Source of the DNA: Strongylocentrotus droebachiensis
Taxonomy: Eukaryota > Echinodermata > Echinoidea > Camarodonta > Strongylocentrotidae
DNA: 64,000 nt
Reading direction: 5' to 3'
Assembly: GCA_035222895.1 (NCBI GenBank)
Contig: JAVYIG010000318.1
Span: 434,001-498,000 of the forward strand
The notes below the pieces were generated by a model that saw only the letters and a program-made list of their open reading frames with translations, was not told where the DNA came from and did no database searches. How positions within the stretch are numbered: position 1 is the stretch's first letter; every line of letters starts with the position of its first letter. Of this stretch, positions 13,545 through 24,789 are shown piece after piece. The position numbers were made by a program, and so were the translations under genes.

Positions 13545-14050
13545 TACCGTAATAAATGTCACTTTAAATGTGCCACGTACAGCAAATCGAAAATAAGACA
13601 ATGTACTTTCACATCTGTAAAGTAAGATAATATGCAACTGAATCAGGCTTCATGCTTCTCCTGAGCAGGCACGTAGCCACGGGGGGAGGGGGGGGGGGGG
13701 GGGCACGTGCCCCCAAACATTTCCAAGATTGGTTGAATTTGTTTAGACCCCTCCCCAGGACGTCGATCAATTACATGTATGTGCCCCCCAAACAGAGGGT
13801 ATCATTCTTCTTTTTAAAAATATTATTTCCAAAAAGGCAGGGCAGTCGTTTTTCGGAGATTATTGGAAATCCTCCTTTAAAAGGATGGTTTAAACACACA
13901 GACGCCCTTTCAGTCACACTTTCAAAACTAAAATGATAAGTACAATTTGAAGGGCCGAGGACTGACAAACTTGTCAGATTGGTAGATTTACCCTTTAAAG
14001 ACGCTAGATCTAATATTATAACGTTTGAATCTAGCACGTTAAAATCTTGT
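13545..14050. repeat. 3'-flank block of gene B, shared with the flank of gene C
   Basis: It aligns over most of its length with 22738-23107 behind gene C, which shows that the duplicated unit included downstream sequence. Relative to the C copy it carries an extra G/C-rich insert at about 13668-13793, whose ends are GCACGTAGCCACGGGG and CCCCCCAAACA, probably a small non-autonomous element. The rest of the B-C intergenic interval (12811-14200) holds the SINE and no gene. Confidence 0.65.
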
Positions 14051-14063
14051 CATTCTTATGTTA

Positions 14064-14200
14064 TATTTCTACTTGCAGTTTCATTGCCTGTCATAATAAT
14101 TGTGTCGGTAAATTCTCTTCACTTTGTCGCCACACAAATTGACCATTAGTGTCTTTGAACACATAATAATTGAAGTCCCAAAAAGACAGTTTATATAGAA
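14064..14200 (+). promoter_or_regulatory. Upstream block conserved between genes C and D
   Basis: Segments such as GTTTCATTG(C/T)C(T/A)GTCATAATAA, ACTTTGTCGCC and CAAATTGACCATTA occur in the same order and spacing upstream of gene D (about 24525-24789), ending with AAGACAGTTTATATA directly before the ATG. The conservation suggests a shared promoter or 5' UTR. The TTTATATA run is too close to the ATG to be a normal TATA box unless the leader is extremely short. Confidence 0.5.
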
Positions 14201-17200
14201 ATGGACCCTCAACTTCGGTTAACATTGTATCATATTCTCATCGCGTGGGTAACAGGTAAGTAGATTATCTATTTTTCACTACATGTATTAAAAACATAAA
14301 GGCTTATTCTCAATTAATCATTCATAAGAGCACAAAGCCAAGGTAAATTTCCTGAAAAAAGTAGGTTTATAAATCTCTGTCGGTGCATATGCAGAAAATG
14401 AGATGTTTGAGATCTACATTACTCCTCCCCCCCCCCCCCCCCCCACCTCCGTAAATTATTTTTTTTAATTAAATTTAGCGTAACAAAAGAAAGGGTAACA
14501 AAATTACCCCGTTATTATTATCTTAATTCTGTCAATGCCTCAAAATTACCCGTAGATACAGTTCAAAATTTGTCTTTAGGTATTACATCAATAAAGAGTG
14601 GCGGCAATACTGTATTTTCTTTAAAATAATTTTGAAAAACGAATGCCAAATCATGAAGATATTCTATCGCTTGTTTGATTACTTGTTTAATTACTTTGAG
14701 AATTCGTACTTTAGTTTATTCGTATATTTTGCAGTCTGCCATGCCATGATCACTGTTCAGATTTCGGCTGATGTTGAGATCCCTGCAATCGGTGAAGATG
14801 TTCAAATTTGTTGCGGTTTTACGCCTTCGAATAAGAGTGCAGATATATTTATCGCAAAAGACAATTTGACCCCTTTAGCAAGCCAAATATGTTTCGAAGA
14901 TGAAAACTGCGTGAAAAGTATTAGTAATGATGCAATTGATGTGAAAAAGATTACATGGATGACGGACAATACTTCTGCTAATCTGACCATCAGCAAATGG
15001 GGAATGAGCGATAACGGGGAGTATCGTTGCACTGTGGACGGCATAACATCGAATACAGTCAAACTGGATGTGCTCTCGCCTGGTATGTTAAAGCCTTATT
15101 TAAAGCATATTCATGACATGTACTTTGATATGATATCATGTAATATGAATAATAATTATGATATGATAAGAAATCGTATTGTAGACCAACCAGAAAATAA
15201 GCTTAAGGACAATAACACCCTTTTTTCTTCGAATTCCATAATGAAATATTTTATCCGAGAAGTTGCCTTATACATGTACGACCGCCTATTTCAAGACTTT
15301 CAAAATTATTCAGTCACATTATGTAAAATATATTTGTTCTGATTGTACATTTATTTAATCATTCTCATTGTCTAATTTTGGGGTACGTGCGTGTGCATGC
15401 AGGACCACCCGATACTCCAGAAATCGATGGTATCAGTGATTTGAGAGATGGTGAAGAAGCCGGTGTCACATGCACATCCAACAACGGATATCCAGCTCCG
15501 CTCATCCAGTGGTACATGGAATCAACTACCCTCACGAACGATTCTTCTCTTCAAGCGACAATAAATCAAAATGGCCGTGTAAACGCTAAAAGTACTCTCC
15601 TGTTCAAACCATCACGTTATGATCATGGAAAACGGCTTGTTTGTCAAGTATTCCAACCGACAGCGCCCTCTATTACCTCCCAGAATGATACCAAGGTTCT
15701 TAACATCCTCTGTAAGTTAACAGAATTGTAAGAAATTGAGAACCAACAAGAAGTTACAATATCACATTTAGAGTTTCAATTATTTCTTAATATGTTTGAT
15801 TAAACGTTTTGTTAAAAAGATGCATACAAAATTATTAATACACCCTATACCTCGTAGATAAAATTCAGGTTGTCCGTTTAAGATTTCAAAACCTCTTTAA
15901 AAATCGCTCCCTAAAATCATCTGTAACTTAACCCAAACTGAAGGAAATTTAATAAACCCAAGAATTGTATTATACACTCGCTCTTTATCGGTCTTATGAA
16001 TTATCTCGTAGAAACATCAATAAGTTTTCGTTCAATACTTTGATAATAGTAATGAATTTCAAGTGATTAATACAAATCCTTGATGACTAGACTATGGGCA
16101 AACAGTTCATGACAACTGTTATCGTTATATTAAATTGCAGTCAAATGTCTTTGACAACTTATATGTATAAATGTTGTACCACTGAATTAATGCCTAGAGG
16201 ATTTTGATATATTATGTTATCGCCCATAACATCGTCCCCATCTCTCTTTATAACGCAGATGCTCCTATCATTGTCAACATTTCTGTTCGACGCCTTCAAA
16301 ACAAAAATCCATTCATCAGTATGGAGTTCATATGTTTATCCGATGCAAATCCACCAGCCATTAACTTCAACTGGTACCACAACCGGACGATCCTAACTAA
16401 CACCACTAGACATCTTATTCTCTCTGGAAGGGTCCAGATGAAAACCATCTCTACAAGTAGACTAGTCATTTATGAAGTTCAGCCGAGCGATTATGGGAAA
16501 TACGAATGCCTGGCTAGTACAGATCTCGGTAACGCCACTGCAACTTTGAACTATACCGGTGATTATATAAAACGAAAGTTGGCATCTGTTCTTGGTTAGA
16601 ATAGCAGCACATAGGTGTTTCTATGTTGTTAACGCAACTGCGACTTTTAGTATTAAAGTAAGAATATCAAACAAAGGTTTTCATGTTTAAACATCTTATA
16701 ACATTTTTTTTTAAAGAAATGATATCAATGCAAGACAATCTTGAACACGATAGATTCCCATTTCAACAATTTAAAATCCCTTTGTCTTTGCCTACTTACA
16801 GTCATCCCAGATCCACCTTCTGGAGTCTTCGTCGACCAAAACCAGACGACATCTTCAACTCTGATCGTTGCCTGGCAGCCAGGATTCGATGGCGGGTTGC
16901 AACAAACTTTCACCCTGGAATACTGTCCAAACGACATGCAAGTAGAGAAAGAGGGGTGTGGTGTTGTCACAAACTTGACAGGGACATCCTACACATTGGT
17001 GGGACTCAAACCATTCACATGGTACAAGATGACTTTATGGGCGGTGAATAGCGCGGGAAGCAGTAGTGCGGTGGAGGTAGTTGCATCAACAGCTCGTAAG
17101 TATCTGTCAGGTGTATTCATATTCCTCACTTAAAGGAACCCTCACCATAAGAAATAACTTTACTTCTTCTAAGAGATTTATTATGTTCTTACCCATTGGT

Positions 17201-20169
17201 CTACAAGATTCCCCGCGAAAGTGTAAAAGAGATAGAGTATAAAATATGAATAATGTAGTTTCGCACCACGACATGGGCATCGCCATTTTATCGATAACGT
17301 GACATACTATGTGAAGTAGTTTAACATACAAATGTATTATAATTGATGTGGTGATAAATCATTTCAATCGCCTGCTATTATCCTTTGTATTATTGCCAGA
17401 ACGCAAATTGCTTAAATAAACTGCTATACTTCAGTATCTTTGAATACATCAGTTAAAATTGTTCCCCCGTATATATATTTATTACTCAGCACGGTAGCTG
17501 AATTATTCTCCATTAGAATATACCATATCATTTACTCATATTCAATGTATTTAATTTGAAATAAATACCTTAGTCACCATTTACTTTTGAGAGCAAAATC
17601 AGTTTCGCACTGTCATTAACATTTTGTATTTTCTTTTCTTTCTCCTTTTGGCTTCTTTGTTGTGGACAAAGCTTTACCACCAGACAGCTACGGTAAGCAT
17701 CACGAGCCTTTTTGTTTTGTATTGACATTTGAAAATGATATGATATGATTAAAACCACTCTCCATCCACTAGTTTTCAATTGTTTTACAGCTTTCATTTT
17801 CGCTCGTTGTGGTGGTTATTAGTCTTGCACAATAAATGCTTAGTCATTCAAACCCCCCCCCCCCCCCGGAAATACACACTCCATCGTGATGACGGCTATC
17901 TACACAATATAATGTATTTATATATGTCTTGAAGTTATATGGCTAACGCTTATTTTAAAGGATCGGGAATATGGATATTTATGTAGTAGGAGGGATAGAC
18001 TGCCCTACGATTCCTTCCAAGTTTGAATAGGCATCCCTGAAATTTGTGAAATTGCGCGTGCCCAATCAACCAAATTAAACAAAATATATGGCTATTTACA
18101 CCACTCAAAGAGCTTTAAAAAACTCAGAACGCATGCTTATGCTGTATCTATTATTTTGATTTTTTTTTTTTTTTTTTTTTTGTGTGTGGTGTTTTTTTCA
18201 TGACCGCCCTCCCCACAGCCCATCTGTCTCTCTCTCTATCTTTCTTCACTTTTCTCAATTATTTCTGTCTTCACTTCTAACCTCGTCTATTTCAGGCGTA
18301 ATCGTTAGTCTGGACAGAGAGAATCACGTGTTGACTTTTTCTGAGGCAAACCAATCGTTGGAGGGCATCTGCTTTATCATCATACCAAAAGCAAAGGAGG
18401 ATAATTACTGTTCCTTTGTGAATGGAACAGAGTGCATTGCAGCCAGCACAAATGTCAGCATTGACCCGGAAGATGACCTGATTGTAGTGACCTTTGGAAG
18501 GGCACTGTGTAGTGAAGCGGCTCATATCATAGGTGAGCCTTTCAAATAATTCCTCTAAAATGACGATAAGGGAGCTTATCCCGACCCCCTGAAAAAATTG
18601 GAAGATGTTAGATAAAATGAGATAAATACAAATATGTTATGCTGTGTTATTTTGTTTGTTCTAACCCGTCCTGGAGACCTCCTTGGAATTTGAAAGCTAA
18701 TAACTCTCAACGTTATACATTCTGCAACAAAAGCAATTTTTTTTAAAAGTTAATACTCAATAACCTTTTTTTCGTGGAATTCGTCTCCTATTAGACTTAC
18801 CAGAAGAGGAGTATCCATCATCTCTAACGGAAAGTCCACCTTTCATGACAATCGCTCTTGCTGTGATTTCGTCTGCTGGCTTCATCCTCTTAATATCAGT
18901 GGCTTTGCTGTACTTCTACCGTAAGAAGTGTAAGTTCAGCTAGGTTTCAAGAGAAATGTATTTCCCCATTTACTTTTTGGTCTGCATATTTGAAGACATT
19001 TTCGCCTTTCCTTGAAAATCTATCTTGTTCATTGAACTCTATATTGGTTTTCTGATTTCGAATCCCTTTAATATAACCATGAATATATCAAGTTTCTTTT
19101 TTGTCCTATTAATTTCTTCAAGAATATATAATCGCTACTCTCGTCTAGAATTCAGCTAGTCTTATATTTACTGATCGTACGCTTATCATATTCACATTTA
19201 TTTCTACATTTTGACTGAATACAGAAACTCATGAAGAAGATTCTTAATTTGTTAACGTAAAATAATTACGTGTCATTTTCTCTGCCCTCAGCGCGGAGAA
19301 CGACAAAGTCAACCACCAGCACAACCGTCCCACCAGTGGCAACGACCAAATTGCAACCAGAACAGGTATCTCAAGAAGTCTATGCTGAAATTTCATCGAC
19401 GGAGGATCGTAAGTCCGAGTCTCCGAAGTCAACTAAAGGATTCTACATGGACATGAAACCAATTCTATCTTCCCAGTCTGCAATCAGTGGTTCTAAACCA
19501 TCGGGCAGTTCTACTGATGACTATGTCAGTCCCAGTATCACAATGAAAGAGCAGGAGCCTGAGTATGCAAGTGCAGATGATCCGACGTATGCCAGCGCTA
19601 TATTAAGAATGACAGGAAATGTTGATGATGATGATGATGATGATGATGGTGATGGTGTGGCAACCACGTGCATGTATATGGAGATAGATCCCAACGTGCC
19701 AATTGAGTCTTGTTCACACGGTTCCAAAACATCCGGACCTGATCCTACCACCAAGCCCAGGAAGAATGATGATCAAGTAGACAGGGCAGAAGTTGTGTAT
19801 ACCAACACAGAGTTCGACAGGGCACTACAGGAGGAAAATCGTGATCCTCAGTATGCCAACACGGTGCCTATCACAGCCGAAGCTGGTGATGCGACAACCA
19901 CATACATGGAGATCAATCCTGAAATGGTTAGCGAGTTTTGTTCCCACGGCTCTAAACCATCTAGATCTGACAACAAGGAATGCCTCCGTCCTTCCTTTGA
20001 GCAAATGAAGAATGCTGATCAGGTGGACAAGGCAGAAGGGGTGTATGTCAACACAGAGAACCCATGTCAGGATGAACCTGATGATCCCCATTATATCAAT
20101 ACAGTTCCCATGACAACAGATGATGATGATGACGATGGAACGACTGCATATATAGAGATAAAGCCATAA
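14201..20169 (+). CDS. Gene C: type I Ig/FN3 receptor with a long tyrosine-rich tail (858 aa)
   Basis: Nine coding exons: 14201-14255, 14735-15082, 15403-15711, 16259-16558, 16802-17095, 17672-17692, 18296-18532, 18795-18929, 19292-20169. All internal junctions are phase 1 and the sum is 2,577 nt. Residues 1-18 are a signal peptide; 19-134 a V-like Ig with D-N-G-x-Y-x-C; 135-237 and 238-337 two further Ig domains with many N-x-S/T sites; 338-435 an FN3 domain (W-x-P-G-F-D-G-G, later T-W-Y and W-A-V-N); 436-442 the microexon; 443-521 an unrecognised four-Cys domain; about 540-562 the TM helix. The 290-residue tail repeats a block of roughly 75 residues and holds YAEI, YMDM, YTNT, YANT, YVNT, YINT, two YMEI and YIEI, plus Asp runs. 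These motifs suit SH2 docking (YxNx for Grb2, YxxM for PI3K; TxYxxI resembles ITSM), so it is probably a surface recognition or adhesion receptor. Ligand and orthologue are not recognised. Confidence 0.86.
17672..17692 (+). CDS. 21-nt microexon of gene C
   Basis: CTTTACCACCAGACAGCTACG lies between an AAAG acceptor and a GTAAGC donor. It is phase 1 at both ends, adding seven residues (LPPDSY with split codons) between FN3 and the four-Cys domain. Gene D has a same-length counterpart at 29483-29503, and gene B a relic. Confidence 0.7.
18296..18532 (+). CDS. Exon of gene C encoding an unrecognised four-cysteine juxtamembrane domain
   Basis: The exon encodes 79 residues with four cysteines spaced C-x12-C-x7-C-x24-C. 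Invariant blocks shared with gene D are SEANQ, TEC, VSIDP and VTFGR. It is phase 1 on both sides, so it behaves as a shuffling module. It is not an Ig or FN3 fold by motif: it lacks the W and the D-x-G-x-Y-x-C signature. Two disulfides just outside the membrane are inferred. Confidence 0.7.
19621..19653 (+). repeat. GAT microsatellite coding an Asp run
   Basis: An in-frame run of GAT codons gives D7 followed by G-D-G in the gene C tail. A shorter copy lies at about 20119-20136. It is likely polymorphic in length without breaking the frame. Confidence 0.75.
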
Positions 20170-21475
20170 CGTTTGTCATCCACCATCGAGTTCAAAAAAA
20201 TTATGACTATGTCGGTACATATTTCATACGAAAGGCACGGAAGGTGAATGATTCAGTAGACAAGCCAGTAGGTCATCATGTTTAAACGGAAGACTCGGCA
20301 ACATGCAAATTACAATATGAGATATTTATCACACGAGTTCTCTTTATTAGTAATACACGAACGTTGGTTCACAACACTTGTCAGAAATAACAGGTTACAA
20401 TAATTGATATAAGCTAATGAAATCGTTGCATTTGATTGGCTGTGAGTAACTTTGTCATAGAATTATGGCATTTGATAACAGGTTTTATGAAACATCACAG
20501 ATCCATCAAAGCCAATACCACTAATCAAATTAATGACAAAAATACTGAGGAATAGTCCTGTGCCATATCTGATCAAACTGAAAAAATGAAGAATGACAAG
20601 AATACGCTGTGTATACTAAGTACATAAATATGTAACCAAGAAATATAATCAATTTGTGTTGCTTCTAATTCTAATGTTTTTAATGATTGTTATTTACTTG
20701 AAATACAAATGTACTTGACCAATGCAGTGTGGTTTTTAAGCTACTACATACATGTATATGGATAAAGAATGAATTAAAAAAAAAAAAAAAAAATTATCAA
20801 TATCCGAATTGAAGAGATTAAATAATGGTTAGAGTATTTTTTTTTTTAAACTTAACATATTATGCTTAATAAGTTAATTATTAAAACCAAACACACGTCA
20901 ATTCTTCCAGAGCAATGAACGCGTGCACTATTGTTATACAACATTTTATACAACTGAATGTATCATGTTAATTAATGACAATGACATTTATATTTCTTCA
21001 AGAAAGGAATTCATTAATGATAGTTTTTGTTAAGCTTTGTACATGTATATACTGCACAAATTAATTATTGAAATCAATGTCAAGACAATTCATTTTCTTA
21101 GTTCATTGGATGTATTTTTAGCTATGTTAGTTGTTATCACTGAACATTTATATACGTACAATAACTGAATAATCGAAATTAATCACAGTTTCAATACTAA
21201 ATGAAAAACGAATCTTATCAATGAAAATATTAACCATTTGATAAGTAGCGGAGCAATTTGTATGAATATCTATTTTAAAAAAATATGTATATATAACTAA
21301 ATATATGTAAGGACGAATTAAAATCAAGCACAAGTCAAACTCCCATATTAGATATCTAAGAATAAAAAAACACTTTTCGCCTCACATACATTTATATAAC
21401 AGTTTGAATAGTACTCTTTTCCAGTATTAATAATGTAGGATATTGCATTTTTTATTTATCATAACGAATATATAT
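20170..21475. other. Gene C 3' UTR and AT-rich flank
   Basis: Segment 20385-20460 (AATAACAGGTT...TGATTGGCTGTGAG) is a single copy of a unit present three times behind gene D. A long A run lies at about 20776-20793. No coding exon is recognised, and no single polyadenylation site can be chosen with confidence. Confidence 0.45.
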
Positions 21476-22062
21476 CGTCGGTGGGGTGACAAAACCTCGT
21501 ATCTCAAAAATCATGAATTTTCAGGAGGGCGAAAAAACTTTCCTGTTTAACAAATTTAGTGCTGTGACACCGTCCTTTCTTTTTAAAACTGGAATATTTA
21601 TATAATTTTTAATGTCATTGTTGAAATACAGTAAAATAATTGTTTTTATATTTGAAAGTGAGTTACGAGGTTTTTGCTATTATCTACATTGGGATACGAG
21701 TTTTAGTTCTTATTCAAATTGAGATACGAGTTCTTACTTTCAACTCTGTATGAGTTACGAGGTTTTGGTTGAATAAGTTACGAGGATTTGAATATACTAA
21801 CTTCGGTACTGTTACGCCGTGTGTGAGTTACGAGGAAAAGAAATTACGTATCTTATGTTACGAGGTTTTGTCAGTGCAGCTTCAAAGGGGGTTAAAGTTA
21901 CGAGGTTTAGTTTAAGGGTGTTTGTGTGGATTTGTGAAAAACCGAGACAGGAGGCGTTCCATGGATTTATCAGGTGGTGTCGTAGGCCATTAGCTACAAA
22001 ATTATGCAAAAAAATCAAAATCTCAAATAATTGAGATACGAGGTTTTGTCACCCCACCGACG
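21476..22062. mobile_element. MITE with near-perfect 32-bp terminal inverted repeats and internal iterons
   Basis: The ends CGTCGGTGGGGTGACAAAAC and its continuation ...CTCGTATCTCAA are matched by their exact reverse complement at the other end, flanked by ATAT-type sequence (TA or ATAT target duplication). The motif TTACGAGGTTTTG or close variants recurs about nine times, mostly in one orientation. No transposase. The intact ends suggest a fairly recent insertion. Confidence 0.85.
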
Positions 22063-24524
22063 ATATACCGTATGCAGTTTTAAGTTTATACCTGGTTTTC
22101 GTTTCTGCTGATTTACTTTTAAAAGAATTCTCTCGTCACCATTTTCGAAATCTCTACAAAATAAAATATGTATGAAGTGTAACTTTGTTCCCATGGATAT
22201 AAATGTTCAGTTATGCTTTTTCTTCATATCTACTTCCAAAATTTGTTTTTTGGATAATGTTAAATCTTACTAATGTTATCTTTAAATGAATTATTGTATT
22301 AAAGTTGTATATTAATAACTGTTTGAATATTGCTATGTATTTCATGTGCTTTTATTGTAAAATGAATGTAATTCAGCGCTCGGGCCGCTATTTTCAGTAT
22401 TTTTCACCAAAAGAAAATCAACCAAAAAACGTTAAACGTTGTCATGTATAATACATATCATATGTGACATTACTTTACACAAAACGTTATTTGTTCATTA
22501 CAATGTGTGACATTTTTCAATACTGATTATTATTTCGGTAAGAACTCTATCATTTTTAATTAACAATTTGTTGTTTATAATGTATATATAGTGTTGTCAA
22601 TGCTGATTACATTTTAGTGTGCACTCTTTCATTGTGAAATCATCGCAATTCCGCTTTGCTGCAATAACGTTTTGTTCAATAAAAATAAATAAAAAACCTT
22701 TTATCTATCCATCTATCTTTTAATGTATGCTTCTCAGAGTATTAAATGTCACTTTAATTGTGCCACGTAAAGCACATCGAAAATAAGACAACGTACTTTC
22801 ACATCTGTAAAGTAACATAATATGCAACTGAATCAAGGTTTCATGATTCTACTGAGTGGTTTGAGAGTATCATTCTTCTTTTGAAAAAATATCGTTCTCA
22901 AATAAGCAGGGCAGTCGGTTTCAGTGATTATGGGAAATTCTCCTCAAGAAGCTGGTTTAAACACGCAGACACCCTTTCAGTCACACTTTCAAAACTAAAG
23001 AGTCAAGTACCATTTGAATGGCCTAGGAGTGACAAACTTTACAGATTGGTAGATTTGCACTTTACAGACGCTAGATCCATTAGTATAAAAGTTTGAATCT
23101 AGCATGTTTAATGTTATCATTCTTGGGCCTTATAAATTCACTTTCTTCACGAGTGCACTCTGCCCGGTGTCTTGCTTTAGACAAAGTTATGGCAGCGCAA
23201 GACTGATTTCTAGAATGTACAAGATGAAGATGAATATCAATATCGACCCCCACAATGACATCCACGGAATGAATTTCTTTGCTAATCTTTGCATAGAATG
23301 GCATGTCTTATGTAGATATGTCAATGCGCATGATAACATCGCCAGGAAAATCATAATTTATCTCCGATTTTATATGATATGCATGGGACAATTTTGTGTA
23401 TAATACTTACTCTTAGATTTAAAAAAGAAATATGTGTTCAAAATGAATATTGCATACAAAATATCAGGTTTATGATGTCACACGATTGAGTTTTAATCAT
23501 GGTAATGACCGTAGCCTATCTCATTTGTTTAAATTTAATTAGGTTTATAAACAACATTATGAGGGGCACTTTCATGGTTATCTGATCAAAGATTGTATAA
23601 AACTGCACCGGATAGCGGAACTTAAAAGATACACACGTTTACTGATACGTCAATCGCCTCGTTCAAGAGGGATTGTCATTATCTCGTTGATGGTTAATGG
23701 TATCTTCCTCGCTTTCTTAATGTAGGCACAATCACAAAGAATGTTTGCGCTGCCAGTGGGGATAGGAACGCGCAAGAGGAATTCAATGTTTGTATTGTTT
23801 TGTTTTGTTTTCTTATATAAGGAACAGCCTGCCCCCCCCCCCCCCTCATAAAAAAACACATATACGCATACACACCATATAAGGTTAGCATGCACTTGGT
23901 CCCCTGTATAGAGGCTACAATCAAAATGTATCTTAAGCAACGAAGCTAGATTATTTTTTTTTAAGTCAACTTCCTTTTCAAATGGGTATCGGTGCCAATA
24001 TCATAGAAACTACTTATATTGTGCACAAATACCACTAAAGTAATAAGAAAAAAGAAAAGTAAGCAAAGTACTAAAATACTATGAACACTGAATTTTGTAA
24101 AGAAATTGCAGGCAGTGTGCAGAGTTCAAAAGTACATGTATCATACAATTACAATGAAAGATAAGAAACGAGATAGAAACGGAGGAAAAATTTCAATATT
24201 TCATTTAAAGGTTTTACGAAACATAGAATACATTGGTATGGGTGTTGTATTATCTCGTGTTTTCCAGCATTTCCTCGAGTCTATTGTAGATGTATGTAAA
24301 TGCGATGAACAAGATAATGTCAAGTAATTAACATAAATTGTATTTCAATAATCTGAAGAGATTGAAACAATGTAATGTAAAGTAGGTTAGCCCCATACCA
24401 TACTATCCACTTCTTCTTTTGGTATTGTTCTTGGTATCAGTCTTGGAAGATAATTCGTAGAATTACTATAACAGCAGTCAAACTCAGATTTCTAAACGGA
24501 AGAGGTGGTGTCATATTTCTTTGT
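22063..24524. other. C-D intergenic interval without a recognised gene
   Basis: Segment 22330-22720 looks like a LINE 3' end (GC-containing loop, AATAAAAATAAA, then an (ATCT)n-type tail). Segment 22738-23107 duplicates the flank of gene B. A poly-C run lies at 23832-23846. ORFs here are short and show no domain. Nothing else can be supported. Confidence 0.4.
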
Positions 24525-24789
24525 TGCAGTTTCATTGTCAGTCATAATAAAATTGTCGATAATTTCTATTTAATTCGTAGATTAACTTTAACAGAAGTCA
24601 AACTCAGGTTTCTAAACGGAAGAGGTGGTGTTATATTTCTTTGCTGCAGCTTCATTTTTCAATCATAATAATCGTGTTGATAATTTATATTTAATTATTA
24701 GTAAAACCATAACTTCACTTTGTCGCCGCCCAAATTGACCATTATCATCATCTATGGACGCAAGTTTCATAAAGACAGTTTATATAAAA
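24450..24789 (+). promoter_or_regulatory. Upstream region of gene D with a duplicated promoter block
   Basis: A unit of about 120 bp (TCAAACTCAG(A/G)TTTCTAAACGG ... TTTCTTTG(T/C)TGCAG(T/C)TTCATT) is present twice in tandem, at about 24475-24570 and 24596-24680. The downstream part, including ACTTTGTCGCC and CAAATTGACCATTA, matches the block before gene C. Extra copies of a conserved upstream block could alter expression of D relative to C; this is inference. Confidence 0.5.

Noticed and set aside
14190-14197. TATA box before gene C
   Set aside because: TTTATATA ends only a few bases from the ATG, which leaves no room for a start site and leader.
19521-19754. Minus-strand ORF opposite the gene C tail
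   Set aside because: It is a shadow of the plus-strand coding exon and its GAT repeats.
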